Shown: positions 18,727 through 27,009, counted from the first letter of the stretch. The stretch: 64,000 nucleotides of DNA from an uncultured Pelagibacteraceae bacterium (GCA_902536765.1 CACAYM010000002.1:124001-188000), one strand, 5' to 3'. Made by a program: numbers and translations. Notes: generated by a model not told the origin, from the sequence alone.

Positions 18727-18840
18727 AAAAATTTTACTTATTCCTCTTGTTCAATTATAAATATTAGCATAAATACTCATGAAAATAACTCATGCCCTCG
18801 TGGTGAAATTGGTAGACACAAAGGACTTAAAAGCCGAGGG
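18727..18840 (+). repeat. Duplicated promoter and 5' half of tRNA-Leu, with acceptor 3' strand (remnant 2)
   Basis: Bases 18727-18832 match 20638-20743 at about 90 percent, with 18794-18832 (39 bases of tRNA) identical up to the anticodon loop. The next eight bases (GCCGAGGG, 18833-18840) match the 3' acceptor strand of the intact tRNA, as though about 34 internal bases were missing. The CCA end is not present. It is a non-functional tRNA as a decoder and marks the left junction of the second cassette. Confidence 0.85.
18747..18775 (+). promoter_or_regulatory. Probable duplicated tRNA-Leu promoter
   Basis: TTGTTC at 18747-18752 and TAAATA at 18770-18775 are 17 bases apart and lie about 18 bases before the tRNA-derived sequence. 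The same layout precedes the intact tRNA-Leu. It points into the cassette at 19010-20583 and may drive it. Confidence 0.5.
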
Positions 18841-18957
18841 ATTCACAGACGAGTCAGTCCGTGGTAGTCCAAGGTAGTCTAAATATCTTTTAAAATCCCA
18901 TAACTTTGATTTAGCTTTAAATTTATATAAGGTAATCAAGCTCATTGAATTTCTCCA

Positions 18958-18987
18958 AACCAGTACAAGACCAGTACACAGAGAGAT
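18958..18987. repeat. 30-base cassette repeat, left copy
   Basis: Identical to 20601-20630. Each copy contains ACCAGTAC twice, 11 bases apart (here at 18959 and 18970), one helical turn. This is the form expected of recombinase arm-binding sites. Nearby at about 18862-18880, GGTAGTC also occurs twice about 10 bases apart. Confidence 0.8.
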
Positions 18988-19009
18988 GAATTTATAGTAC
19001 TGTTATTTA

Positions 19010-19435
19010 ATGAAAAAGCTCTTTGCAATATTTGTAATATTTCTTTGTTCAATTAATCCAACTCTAGCAGATATGAATTTAAGCTGTGTTATGACAAATT
19101 GGAATACAAATGAAGATTATGACAAAGATCCATATAATATTGAGTATAAAGAATTATCACCTAGTCGTTTTTCTGTAATTATAGAAGTTACAAGTCCAGG
19201 CAAAGTTATTGGTAGGTTAATAGGTACCTCAGAAACTGGAAATATGAGAAGTCCATATGTAGGAACAATGGATGATAATAAAATAAAAATGAATCATAAA
19301 GCTTTTGAGATAAATGAAAGAGGTAGTGATTTTATCTTAGATTTAATTTCAGGAATGTTCGAAAATGAGACTTATATTGGACAACATAAATATTGGTATG
19401 TACAAAGAACTGGAACATGCAGATTAGTAAAATAA
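19010..19435 (+). CDS. Secreted protein of unknown function
   Basis: A 141-residue protein with a signal peptide (cut expected after PTLA). The mature part is about 120 residues, mostly beta in character, with two Cys residues (SCVM near the start and TCRLVK at the end) that could pair. No family is recognised. Its last 19 bases overlap the chosen start of the protease gene, so the two are probably co-expressed. It is cargo of the tRNA-Leu cassette. Confidence 0.65.
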   Translation: MKKLFAIFVIFLCSINPTLADMNLSCVMTNWNTNEDYDKDPYNIEYKELSPSRFSVIIEVTSPGKVIGRLIGTSETGNMRSPYVGTMDDNKIKMNHKAFEINERGSDFILDLISGMFENETYIGQHKYWYVQRTGTCRLVK

Positions 19436-20583
19436 TAAAAATATTAATAACATTGTTTGTAATATTTTTCATGCACACAAACTTACAAGCAGAAATAATA
19501 AAATTTTCTAGCTGTAAATTTACAAAAGACTCATTATCAAAAACAATTCATGATGTCTTAAATGATCAAAAAAAGGAAAAAGGGGAAAAAACTACTCCAT
19601 ATAATATAAAAAAAGCGATGGCAGAAAAAAATGCCAAATATGAATTTATCGACAGAACTTTCGACACTGAGAGTGGAATAATGGTCAAAACGCAAAAAAA
19701 AATAGAAAAAGAAAAAGAAGAAGTTCAGTCTAATTTTGAAATAAGAGATGATAATACGTTTATAATTGTAGATATTAGAGAAGTGGGTGCTGATCCTGTT
19801 TATAACAGTGAGACAAAGAAATTTGATTTTAAAAGCACAAGGGTTCAATACAACGTATATTTTTACTATTTGTCTGAGGGTATAGTTGAAAAATATAATT
19901 ATGGAGGAAGACATAAGGAGTTAAATTATCAACAAAAATGTAAAACTAATTATTCTTTACCAGGCTCATCTGACTCAGAGAATATTGCTAGTGGATCAGG
20001 TTTTTTTATAAATAGAAATGGATATTTTGTAACAAATAATCATGTAATTTCAGAATGTAGATCAAAGTCAAAAATTACATTTAATAAAAAAGAAGTAGAA
20101 GCTGATCTAATTGCATCTGATGCAACATTAGACATTGCATTATTAAAAGCTGATATAAGACCAAAAAATTTCTTAAAATTCTCAAATGACAGACCTGAAA
20201 AACTTCAAAAAGTAATTGTTGCAGGTTATCCTTTTGGTAAAGGACTTAGTGATGATCTTAAATTTACCCAAGGTATAATTAGTTCTTTAAAAGGATATGC
20301 AGATAATTCTAATGAACTTCAAATTGATGCAGCTATTAACCCAGGTAATAGTGGAGGACCGATTGTAAATGAAGACGGTGATTTACTTGCTGTAGCAGTA
20401 TCAGGCCTTTCAAAAGATATAGCTGAGGGTATAAACTTTGGGATCAAAGGATCATCTGTGATGAATTTTTTAGATGTTAATTCTATTAACTACACATATT
20501 CAAAAACTTCTACATTTAGTTTTGGAAAAAAAAAATTAAATAAGCTTTTAGAGGAGAGTACTGTTTATACTTATTGTAATTAA
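19417..20583 (+). CDS. Secreted trypsin-like (S1C) serine protease
   Basis: A 388-residue DegP-like protease without a visible PDZ domain. I start at ATG 19417, since this gives a clean signal peptide (MQISKIIKILITLFVIF) and a GGAA site just upstream; TTG at 19393 is in frame but would add residues before it. The triad is in TNNHV (His), TLDIALLK (Asp) and INPGNSGGP (Ser). The first 150 mature residues are a Lys/Glu-rich region of unknown fold. Periplasmic. It is the second S1C protease in the window, the first being the lipoprotein at 3940. Confidence 0.85.
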   Translation: MQISKIIKILITLFVIFFMHTNLQAEIIKFSSCKFTKDSLSKTIHDVLNDQKKEKGEKTTPYNIKKAMAEKNAKYEFIDRTFDTESGIMVKTQKKIEKEKEEVQSNFEIRDDNTFIIVDIREVGADPVYNSETKKFDFKSTRVQYNVYFYYLSEGIVEKYNYGGRHKELNYQQKCKTNYSLPGSSDSENIASGSGFFINRNGYFVTNNHVISECRSKSKITFNKKEVEADLIASDATLDIALLKADIRPKNFLKFSNDRPEKLQKVIVAGYPFGKGLSDDLKFTQGIISSLKGYADNSNELQIDAAINPGNSGGPIVNEDGDLLAVAVSGLSKDIAEGINFGIKGSSVMNFLDVNSINYTYSKTSTFSFGKKKLNKLLEESTVYTYCN

Positions 20584-20600
20584 ATAGGATTTTATAGGAT

Positions 20601-20630
20601 AACCAGTACAAGACCAGTACACAGAGAGAT
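20601..20630. repeat. 30-base cassette repeat, right copy
   Basis: Identical to 18958-18987 and in the same orientation. It ends 7 bases before the duplicated tRNA-Leu promoter region starts (20638). Confidence 0.8.
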
Positions 20631-20657
20631 AAAATAAAAAAAATTTACTTATTCATC

Positions 20658-20686
20658 TTGTTCAATTATAAATATTAGCATAAACA
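20658..20686 (+). promoter_or_regulatory. Promoter of tRNA-Leu
   Basis: TTGTTC at 20658-20663 and TAAACA at 20681-20686 with a 17-base spacer lie 18 bases before the tRNA. The same elements are kept in remnant 2, apart from one -10 change. Confidence 0.5.
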
Positions 20687-20704
20687 TTCATGAAATTCAT
20701 TAAT

Positions 20705-20790
20705 GCCCTCGTGGTGAAATTGGTAGACACAAAGGACTTAAAATCCTTGCCCTTTTGGGAGTGCCAGTTCGAGTCTGGCCGAGGGCACCA
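20705..20790 (+). tRNA. tRNA-Leu (anticodon UAA)
   Basis: An 86-base class II tRNA. GCCCTCG pairs with CGAGGGC, the anticodon stem AAGGA/TCCTT holds loop CTTAAAA with anticodon TAA, a long variable arm follows, the T-loop is TTCGAGT, and CCA is encoded. nadK starts 4 bases downstream. It is the anchor of the cassette region to its left. Confidence 0.97.
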
Positions 20791-20794
20791 CTAA

Positions 20795-21559
20795 ATGTCA
20801 AAACCTCAAATAATTTCAGATACGAATAAAAAATCTTTAAAAATTAAATCTTTAATTAAAAACAAGTTATCTAAATTTAAATTGAAAAATATAAATATTG
20901 TAATTGGAGGAGATGGTTTCATGCTCAAAACACTTAAAAAATTTAAAAATTCTTCAAAATATTTTTATGGAATAAATTCTGGAGATTATGGATTTTTGAT
21001 GAATAAATTTTCATCAAAAACAATTGTAACTAATCTTAATAAAGCGAACCTAATAATAATCTCACCATTAGAGATGAAGGTAACAAATAAACAAGGGTCC
21101 ACAAAAAAATATTTAGCAATTAATGAAGTTTCAATTTTAAGACAAAGTAGACAGGCTGCCTCGGTTTTAATTAAAGTAGGATCAAAGATAATAATGAAAA
21201 AATTAATTTCGGATGGTGTATTAGTTTCAACACCCGCTGGCAGTACTGCCTACAATTTATCTGTTAGAGGTCCGATATTAAGTCTTAATTCAAAAAAATT
21301 ATCTATAGCTCCTATAAGTCCATTTAGACCAAGAAGATGGAAAGGAAAAATAATAAACGATAAGCTTTTGGTTTCTATAAGAAATCTAAACACTGTTAAA
21401 AGACCCATCAGTGCTGTTGCAGATAATATAGAAGTTAGAAATGCGAAGAATATAGTAGTGAAAATTAACAAAAAAATAAAGTTTAAACTTCTGTATGATA
21501 GAAATAGGGGACTACAAAAAAAAATAAAGTTAGAGCAATTAAGAAAAGAAACAAATTAG
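20795..21559 (+). CDS. nadK: NAD kinase
   Basis: A 254-residue cytoplasmic enzyme that makes NADP from NAD and ATP (or polyphosphate). The motif GGDG lies at residues 38-41 (NIVIGGDGFML), followed by GINSGDYGFL, NEVSILR and the glycine-rich DGVLVSTPAGSTAYNLS stretch, all typical of the family. Length is normal for the short alphaproteobacterial form. The gene follows tRNA-Leu by 4 bases and may share its transcript. The next gene starts 1 base after its stop. Confidence 0.95.
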   Translation: MSKPQIISDTNKKSLKIKSLIKNKLSKFKLKNINIVIGGDGFMLKTLKKFKNSSKYFYGINSGDYGFLMNKFSSKTIVTNLNKANLIIISPLEMKVTNKQGSTKKYLAINEVSILRQSRQAASVLIKVGSKIIMKKLISDGVLVSTPAGSTAYNLSVRGPILSLNSKKLSIAPISPFRPRRWKGKIINDKLLVSIRNLNTVKRPISAVADNIEVRNAKNIVVKINKKIKFKLLYDRNRGLQKKIKLEQLRKETN

Positions 21560-21560
21560 A

Positions 21561-23204
21561 ATGCAATTTGTTGTTTTTATTTTAACCTACTTTATATTAG
21601 CTTTTAATGTAATTGGTTATGGATATTTTTTCGCAAAAAATTTAACAGCATATAATAAAAGTCCTAACGTTGGATACATAGGACTTTATGGAATTACATT
21701 TTTAACTTTAATCTCATATTTAACCAACCTGATATTGAAACATGATTACTCTCATAACTTTATTATTCACATAATTGGAATATTTTTATTTTTTTATTAC
21801 TCTTCTTCAATAAAAAATTTTAAACAAAATAAAGAAGTTAGATATCTACTTTTTTTTTTAATATTGTCCATAACCTCAATTTTGTACTTCAAAAGCCATG
21901 ATGATTTTTTATATTATCATTTAAGTTTTATTGATAACTTAACAATTAATAAGCTTGAATTCGGACTAGGAAATTTTGATTTAGCATTTAATCATGTTTC
22001 ATCTTTATTTTTTTTTCATTCCCTATTTAAATTACCATTTACTGAAAATTATTTTTATTTTATTGGACCAGCCTTAATAATGGTTTTCACTAATGTTATT
22101 CTTGTAAAAAGTATTTTTGAACGTAGAGCTAAACTAAATTTTAACTTTTTTTTAAAGTTATTTATTTTTATATTTATAAATATCTTTTTTTATAGACTAG
22201 CTGAACATGGAACAGATAGATCTGCAATAATACTAATTTTACTCAGCATATTATTAATTTTTAATATACTTGAGAAAAAAAAACTCAATCATCAAGTTTT
22301 TGAAAATTTTATTATTTTATTAACGTTTATTGTGAGTTTGAAGTCTTTTTATTCAATTTATGGCTTATTATTTTTAGTAATTTTCTTTAAATATTTTAAA
22401 ATCTCAAATTTAAGAATTTTTTATAAAAATTTTAAAATTATTAATTTTTCAATAATTTTTGCTTTATTAATAATATTTTACAACATAGCCTATACAGGAT
22501 GTTTAATTTATCCTTTGTCATATACTTGTTTTGAAAGTTTTTATTGGGGTCTCGATGTCTCAAGAGTTGAATGGGCTGCCAGTTTCTATGAACTATGGTC
22601 TAAAGCAGGAGCAACACCCACTTACAGAGTTGATAATCCAGAAAATTATATTTCAGGCTTTAACTGGCTAACTGTTTGGATAGAAAATTATTTTTTCAAT
22701 AAAGTTTCAGATACTATAGGTGGTTTATTTGTAGCAGTTTTAATATTTTTTGTTATTTTCAAACCAAAAAAAATTAAGTTTGAAGTTATTCGAGAGCATA
22801 AAACAATTTATTTTATTCTATTGCTATACGCTTTCGAGTGGTTTTTTTATCATCCATCACTAAGATATGGTGGCTATCATTTACTTGCTTTAATTTTCTT
22901 TATACCTGCTTCAATTCTTTTAAGTAGCCAGGGATACAATTACACGAAAAATTTTAAAAAAATTCAATTAATTTTACTAATAGGCATTGTTATATTTTCT
23001 TATCGCAATATAGATAGAATTGTAAATGAAAATGTAGTTTATAATTATAATCCTTTAATTTCACCGAGGTATAAAATCGATCAAGGAGATTATTATCTTA
23101 AAAATAAAAAGAAAATTATTTTTAAAAATACTAAAAATTGTAATAGAGAATTTAAAAAAGAACAAAACTGTAAAATGGTTAATTCCTATAGAATTTTCTA
23201 TTAA
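21561..23204 (+). CDS. Polytopic membrane protein, possible GT-C glycosyltransferase
   Basis: A 547-residue protein with about eleven or twelve hydrophobic helices. A conserved-looking loop after the third or fourth helix reads SHDDFLYYHLSFIDNLTINK; paired acidic residues there recall GT-C fold glycosyltransferases that use lipid-linked sugars. A large extracytoplasmic segment lies in the middle (around YWGLDVSRVEW). It neighbours surface polysaccharide genes across tRNA-Val. I cannot assign a substrate, and the GT-C link is inferred from architecture. Confidence 0.65.
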   Translation: MQFVVFILTYFILAFNVIGYGYFFAKNLTAYNKSPNVGYIGLYGITFLTLISYLTNLILKHDYSHNFIIHIIGIFLFFYYSSSIKNFKQNKEVRYLLFFLILSITSILYFKSHDDFLYYHLSFIDNLTINKLEFGLGNFDLAFNHVSSLFFFHSLFKLPFTENYFYFIGPALIMVFTNVILVKSIFERRAKLNFNFFLKLFIFIFINIFFYRLAEHGTDRSAIILILLSILLIFNILEKKKLNHQVFENFIILLTFIVSLKSFYSIYGLLFLVIFFKYFKISNLRIFYKNFKIINFSIIFALLIIFYNIAYTGCLIYPLSYTCFESFYWGLDVSRVEWAASFYELWSKAGATPTYRVDNPENYISGFNWLTVWIENYFFNKVSDTIGGLFVAVLIFFVIFKPKKIKFEVIREHKTIYFILLLYAFEWFFYHPSLRYGGYHLLALIFFIPASILLSSQGYNYTKNFKKIQLILLIGIVIFSYRNIDRIVNENVVYNYNPLISPRYKIDQGDYYLKNKKKIIFKNTKNCNREFKKEQNCKMVNSYRIFY

Positions 23205-23236
23205 TTTAAAATAAAGTGAAAATTTAGAATAAATAT

Positions 23237-23311
23237 GGGACTGTAGCTCAATAGTAGAGTACCTCGTTGACATCGAGGGGGTAGTAGGAGCGTAACCTAC
23301 CAGTCCCACCA
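23237..23311 (+). tRNA. tRNA-Val (anticodon GAC) with unusual elbow
   Basis: All four stems pair: GGGACTG/CAGTCCC, GCTC/GAGT, CCTCG/CGAGG and GTAGG/CCTAC. The anticodon loop TTGACAT gives GAC, and CCA is encoded (75 bases). The T-loop reads AGCGTAA instead of the usual TTCRANN, and the D-loop AATAGTA has one G where two are normal. Despite this it appears to be a functional tRNA. Confidence 0.92.
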
Positions 23312-23330
23312 CAAATCAAATAATTTTTAA

Positions 23331-24296
23331 TTAATATTTTTTAAAAAAATGGATATGTTCTTTGTACCAATTGTAAGTTTTTTGCAAACCATCATCTAAA
23401 TTCACTTTCTGTTTCCATCCTAATTCTTTAGAAATTTTTTTATAATTAAGTTTTTGGCTAGTTATTTCTTTTTTGGAAGTGTTCAATACTTTAATTTTAA
23501 TTTTTTTATTCTTATTTAATTTTGATATTTTTTTTATCATACCAAAAACATTCATATTATATTTTGAACCTACGTTATAAATTCTTAGTTTTCTATTGCT
23601 ATTAATCAATGATAACATAGTTAGGTAATATGCTTGTACTGCGTCATCTACGAATAAATAATCTCTTACTAACTTACCACTTGATCTGATTTTAAATATT
23701 TTATCTTTCAAAATTGATATTATAAAACCGTTAATTAATCTATTTCTATTAAAATCTCCAGGCCCATAAAGGTTTCCACATCTTAAAATTCCAACTTTCA
23801 GATTAAAGGTTTTAGAATAAGATTGACATATTAAATCAGAACATGATTTTGAAACATCGTAAGGAAAAACTGAATTAAGACAAGTATTTTCAGTATAACT
23901 TTTTTTACCTACTTCTCCATAAGCTTTATCAGAGGAACTATAAATAAAAATAATTTTTTTATTTATTTTTCTTATAATTTCCAGAAAATTTAATGTACCA
24001 AAAATATTATTTGTATAGGTATATTCAGGACTATCTATTGCATCCAAAACTTGAGTTACTGCACCTGTGTGAAAAATGACTTTTATTTTTTTTTTAACAA
24101 TTATTTTTTTTATTAAATCTTTATCTAAATAATCACCAAGAAATACATTTTTTTTATCGAGTCTTTGATAATTTTTCTTTAAGAAATTTTTTTTTTTATC
24201 TAGGATGAATACATTGTAATTTTTTTGTTTTAAAAATTTATACAAATTGCTTCCTAGTAAACCAAATCCTCCAGTGATAAGTATATTTTGCTTCAT
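23331..24296 (-). CDS. NAD-dependent epimerase/dehydratase, CDP-glucose 4,6-dehydratase-like
   Basis: A 321-residue extended short-chain dehydrogenase. The Rossmann motif TGGFGLLGS is at residues 8-16. The active site shows SSSDKAYG and YDVSK (Tyr-x3-Lys), followed by RCGNLYGPGDFNRNRLI and VRDYLFVDDAV. The CGNLYG-GD-N-NR pattern is typical of RfbG, which converts CDP-glucose to CDP-4-keto-6-deoxyglucose. Its start overlaps the stop of the upstream nucleotidyltransferase gene, whose RfbF-like nature supports the call. Other sugar-nucleotide dehydratases are possible. Confidence 0.8.
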   Translation of the reverse strand: MKQNILITGGFGLLGSNLYKFLKQKNYNVFILDKKKNFLKKNYQRLDKKNVFLGDYLDKDLIKKIIVKKKIKVIFHTGAVTQVLDAIDSPEYTYTNNIFGTLNFLEIIRKINKKIIFIYSSSDKAYGEVGKKSYTENTCLNSVFPYDVSKSCSDLICQSYSKTFNLKVGILRCGNLYGPGDFNRNRLINGFIISILKDKIFKIRSSGKLVRDYLFVDDAVQAYYLTMLSLINSNRKLRIYNVGSKYNMNVFGMIKKISKLNKNKKIKIKVLNTSKKEITSQKLNYKKISKELGWKQKVNLDDGLQKTYNWYKEHIHFFKKY

Positions 24297-25075
24297 AATT
24301 TTGAGAAAAAATATTTATCATTTTTATAAATCTTTTTAACTTCAGCTAAATCTTTCTGAGTATTTACTGTAAAATGATAACCTTTATGCATATGAAGAAC
24401 AATTTTTTTTAATTTGCTTAATTTTGGCAGAAAATGTGTTTCTAAATCTTCGTGTTGCTTAAATTTCATGTTTTCAAAAATTTGTTTTTTAAAAAAATAA
24501 AAACCAATATTGATAGGATCTTTAAGTACTGGTTTTTCCTTAAAACCTATAATTAATTTTTTTTTTGCATTTAAATGGCCATAAGGCGAACGTTCGTTGA
24601 AACCTGATAATACAGCCTGTATCTTTTTATTTTTAAGTAAAGATATTTGTTTTTTAAAAGAAATATTTGCGAATATATCACCATAGCAAACACCAAACAG
24701 CTCTTTATAAGATTTTATATATTTTAATGATTTATATATTCTATTTAATTTATTAGACTTAACTCCACTGTTAAAAAATAAAATATTAATTTTATTTTTA
24801 TATAATTTTGAATTTTCATTATTCAAGATATTAAGTTTATATTTAGTAATATTTTTTTTATTAAGAAAAAAATTTATAAAAAATTTTTTTTTATATCCAA
24901 GAGGTAGGACAAAAAAATTAAATCCATTTTTAAAATAGTATAATAAAATTTCTATAATAATAGGATGATTTGATACTTTTGCTAATTGCTTTGGCAAATT
25001 TTCTTCACTTACAAATCTTTCACCCTTACCACCAGCTAGAATGATAATTGGAATTTTATCATTATGAATTGTCAT
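24293..25075 (-). CDS. Sugar-1-phosphate nucleotidyltransferase, RfbF-like
   Basis: A 260-residue NTP-transferase. The N-terminal signature ILAGGKGERF (residues 12-21) is followed by LPKQLAKVSNHPIII and FVLPLGYKKKFF, a pattern seen in glucose-1-phosphate cytidylyltransferase. Later FKEKP and NIGFYFFKK match the sugar-binding region. It would supply CDP-glucose to the dehydratase encoded next on the same strand, with which it overlaps by 4 bases (ATGA type). It is divergent from the glycosyltransferase genes at 25123 across 47 bases. The nucleotide specificity is inferred. Confidence 0.78.
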   Translation of the reverse strand: MTIHNDKIPIIILAGGKGERFVSEENLPKQLAKVSNHPIIIEILLYYFKNGFNFFVLPLGYKKKFFINFFLNKKNITKYKLNILNNENSKLYKNKINILFFNSGVKSNKLNRIYKSLKYIKSYKELFGVCYGDIFANISFKKQISLLKNKKIQAVLSGFNERSPYGHLNAKKKLIIGFKEKPVLKDPINIGFYFFKKQIFENMKFKQHEDLETHFLPKLSKLKKIVLHMHKGYHFTVNTQKDLAEVKKIYKNDKYFFSKL

Positions 25076-25122
25076 AAAAAAGTCTGGTTTAATAAATATT
25101 TTATTATAAAAGTTAAAAGTAA

Positions 25123-25902
25123 ATGATTTTTTCTATAATAGTTAATACACACAATCAATATAAAACTATTAATCGATGTATTAAATCATGTCTTTCGCAA
25201 AATTTTCAAAAAAAATATGAAATAATAATAATAGATACGTCTGATAAAAAATTAAATAAAGTACAATTTAAATCAAAAAAAGTACGTTATTTTCACTACA
25301 AAGTTTTTTCTAAATTTCCAGAATTAAATCAATTAAAAAAAGTTTATTTAGGTTTCAAAAAATCAAAAGGAAAATGGATTTGTTTTATGGATGGAGATGA
25401 TTTTTTTAAAAAAAATAAGTTAAAATATATTTATGAAAATTATAATCTAAATAATCAAGGAGTAATCCAAGATGTAAGTTCTAATTTTATTGAGTTTAAT
25501 AAAACAGAAAAAATTCCAAAAAGAAAAAAATATAAAAAGAACTTATTGTATACTAAAGCTGTAAGTTTTTGGCCAGAAATATTTGGTACAAGCTCATTAT
25601 CTGCAAATAAAAATTTTGTAAAATCTTTTTTTAAATCTATATCTCTCGAGAAATGGAATTTCTTAGCAATAGATGCTTTATTAATATTATATGCAATTAA
25701 TAGAAAAAAATATTATTTCAATGAAAAAATTTTAACAATCAAAAGTATTAGTGAAAATAATTTAGGTTCTAAATATATTTTGTTAAGCAAAAAATTTTGG
25801 CTTAGGCGGAATCAGCAAATAATGTATTGGGAAAAAATATCGAATAAAAAAATTTATAATTTTGATAAAATAATATCAACAATAATTAATATTTTTATTT
25901 AA
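25123..25902 (+). CDS. Family 2 glycosyltransferase
   Basis: A 259-residue cytoplasmic, membrane-associated transferase. It opens with FSIIVNTHNQYKTINRCIKS, the usual GT2 start, and has ICFMDGDDFFKKNKLKY as the DxD metal/nucleotide site. It would add a sugar to a surface polysaccharide. Its stop codon shares a base with the next start (TAATG), so it is coupled to the GT4 gene. Acceptor and donor are unknown. The protein is strongly enriched in Lys, Asn and Ile. Confidence 0.85.
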   Translation: MIFSIIVNTHNQYKTINRCIKSCLSQNFQKKYEIIIIDTSDKKLNKVQFKSKKVRYFHYKVFSKFPELNQLKKVYLGFKKSKGKWICFMDGDDFFKKNKLKYIYENYNLNNQGVIQDVSSNFIEFNKTEKIPKRKKYKKNLLYTKAVSFWPEIFGTSSLSANKNFVKSFFKSISLEKWNFLAIDALLILYAINRKKYYFNEKILTIKSISENNLGSKYILLSKKFWLRRNQQIMYWEKISNKKIYNFDKIISTIINIFI

Positions 25903-27002
25903 TGAAAAAAAAAAATTTAATAATTTTTATGCCATCAATTGAGGGTGGTGGTGTTGAGAAAAATTTATTTATTATTTCTAATTATTTATCTTCCAAAATT
26001 AAAAATATTTCTATAATAACAACAGGTATAAAATATAGGAATAATTTTAAAAAAATAAATTTTATAACACCAAAATCATTATTTTGGGAAAATACCTCAA
26101 GAAGAATAAAATATTTTATATGTTTATTAATTCTTTCATTGATACTTTTAAAAAATAAAAACTATGTTGTTTTTGCTTTTCAAGCAAACTTATATTGTAC
26201 TTTAGTTTGTAAGTTTTTTGGTATTAAAATAATTGTAAGATCTAACTCTTCACCTAGTGGTTGGTCTAAAAATTTTATTAAAAAGTATCTATATAAAAAA
26301 ATTTTAGGCTACACAGATAAAATAATTGTAAATAGCATTGATTTTAAAAAACAATTCAAAGATTTCTTTTCAGTTAATGCATATTGTATTTATAATCCAC
26401 TTAACAAAAAAGAGATAATTAGAAAATCAAGAGCTAAGATTAAATTAAACTTTTTTAAAAAAACAGATAATTCCTTAAAAATAATTAATGTAGCGAGATT
26501 TACAGATCAAAAAGATCAATTAACATTACTGAAAGGATTAAATTTATTAAAAAAAAAAATTAATTTTAAAGCTCTAATTATTGGCAAAGGTATAAACGAA
26601 AAAAAATTAATTAATTACATCAAAGAAAAAGGTCTAAATAAAAAAATAAAATTATTAAAATTTCAATCAAATCCTTATAAATTTATCAACTCTTCAGATT
26701 TGTTTATTCTCTCCTCTAAATTTGAAGGTTTGCCAAATGTTCTATTAGAAGCAATGGTATTAAAAAAATTTATAATTTCAACCAATTGTCCAACAGGACC
26801 AAAAGAAATTCTATTTAATGGAAAGGGTGGGGAACTTGTTCCAGTAGGTGATTATAAAGCAATTTCTAAAAAAATACTTTTTTTTAAAAAAAATCAAAAT
26901 AAGTTAAATAAAAAAATAATTTTTTCCTATAAATCTTTGTATCGCTTTGATTATAAAAGCAACTTAAATAAATATTTAAATATAATCGAAAGCTTGTTGT
27001 AA
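25902..27002 (+). CDS. Family 4 glycosyltransferase
   Basis: A 366-residue GT-B fold enzyme. The N-terminal loop reads SIEGGGVEKNLFII, an acceptor-side glycine motif. The C-terminal half has INVARFTDQKDQLTLLKG and the donor site SSKFEGLPNVLLEAM (the E-x7-E motif). It transfers a sugar to a surface glycan together with the neighbouring GT2. The tRNA-Thr remnant begins 8 bases after its stop codon, so the gene ends right at the island junction. Confidence 0.88.
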   Translation: MKKKNLIIFMPSIEGGGVEKNLFIISNYLSSKIKNISIITTGIKYRNNFKKINFITPKSLFWENTSRRIKYFICLLILSLILLKNKNYVVFAFQANLYCTLVCKFFGIKIIVRSNSSPSGWSKNFIKKYLYKKILGYTDKIIVNSIDFKKQFKDFFSVNAYCIYNPLNKKEIIRKSRAKIKLNFFKKTDNSLKIINVARFTDQKDQLTLLKGLNLLKKKINFKALIIGKGINEKKLINYIKEKGLNKKIKLLKFQSNPYKFINSSDLFILSSKFEGLPNVLLEAMVLKKFIISTNCPTGPKEILFNGKGGELVPVGDYKAISKKILFFKKNQNKLNKKIIFSYKSLYRFDYKSNLNKYLNIIESLL

Positions 27003-27009
27003 TTTCTTT

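Larger units (their letters stand above)
18833..20704. mobile_element. tRNA-Leu-anchored cassette without recombinase gene
   Basis: The segment lies between the tRNA-Leu 5' duplicate and the intact tRNA-Leu. It carries a secreted protein and a trypsin-like protease, plus 30-base repeats at 18958-18987 and 20601-20630. The duplicated tRNA end with break in the anticodon loop is the mark of tyrosine-recombinase integration. No integrase ORF is present, so it was lost or acts from elsewhere. Bases 18841-19009 carry no gene. Confidence 0.6.

Noticed and set aside
18841-18957. A structured RNA after the mini tRNA-Leu
   Set aside because: Some short complementary words exist, but no stable, clearly bounded fold could be drawn by eye.
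19558-19914. A minus-strand Phe-rich frame opposite the second trypsin-like protease
   Set aside because: The Phe runs come from Lys-rich AAA codons read backwards; no independent support.
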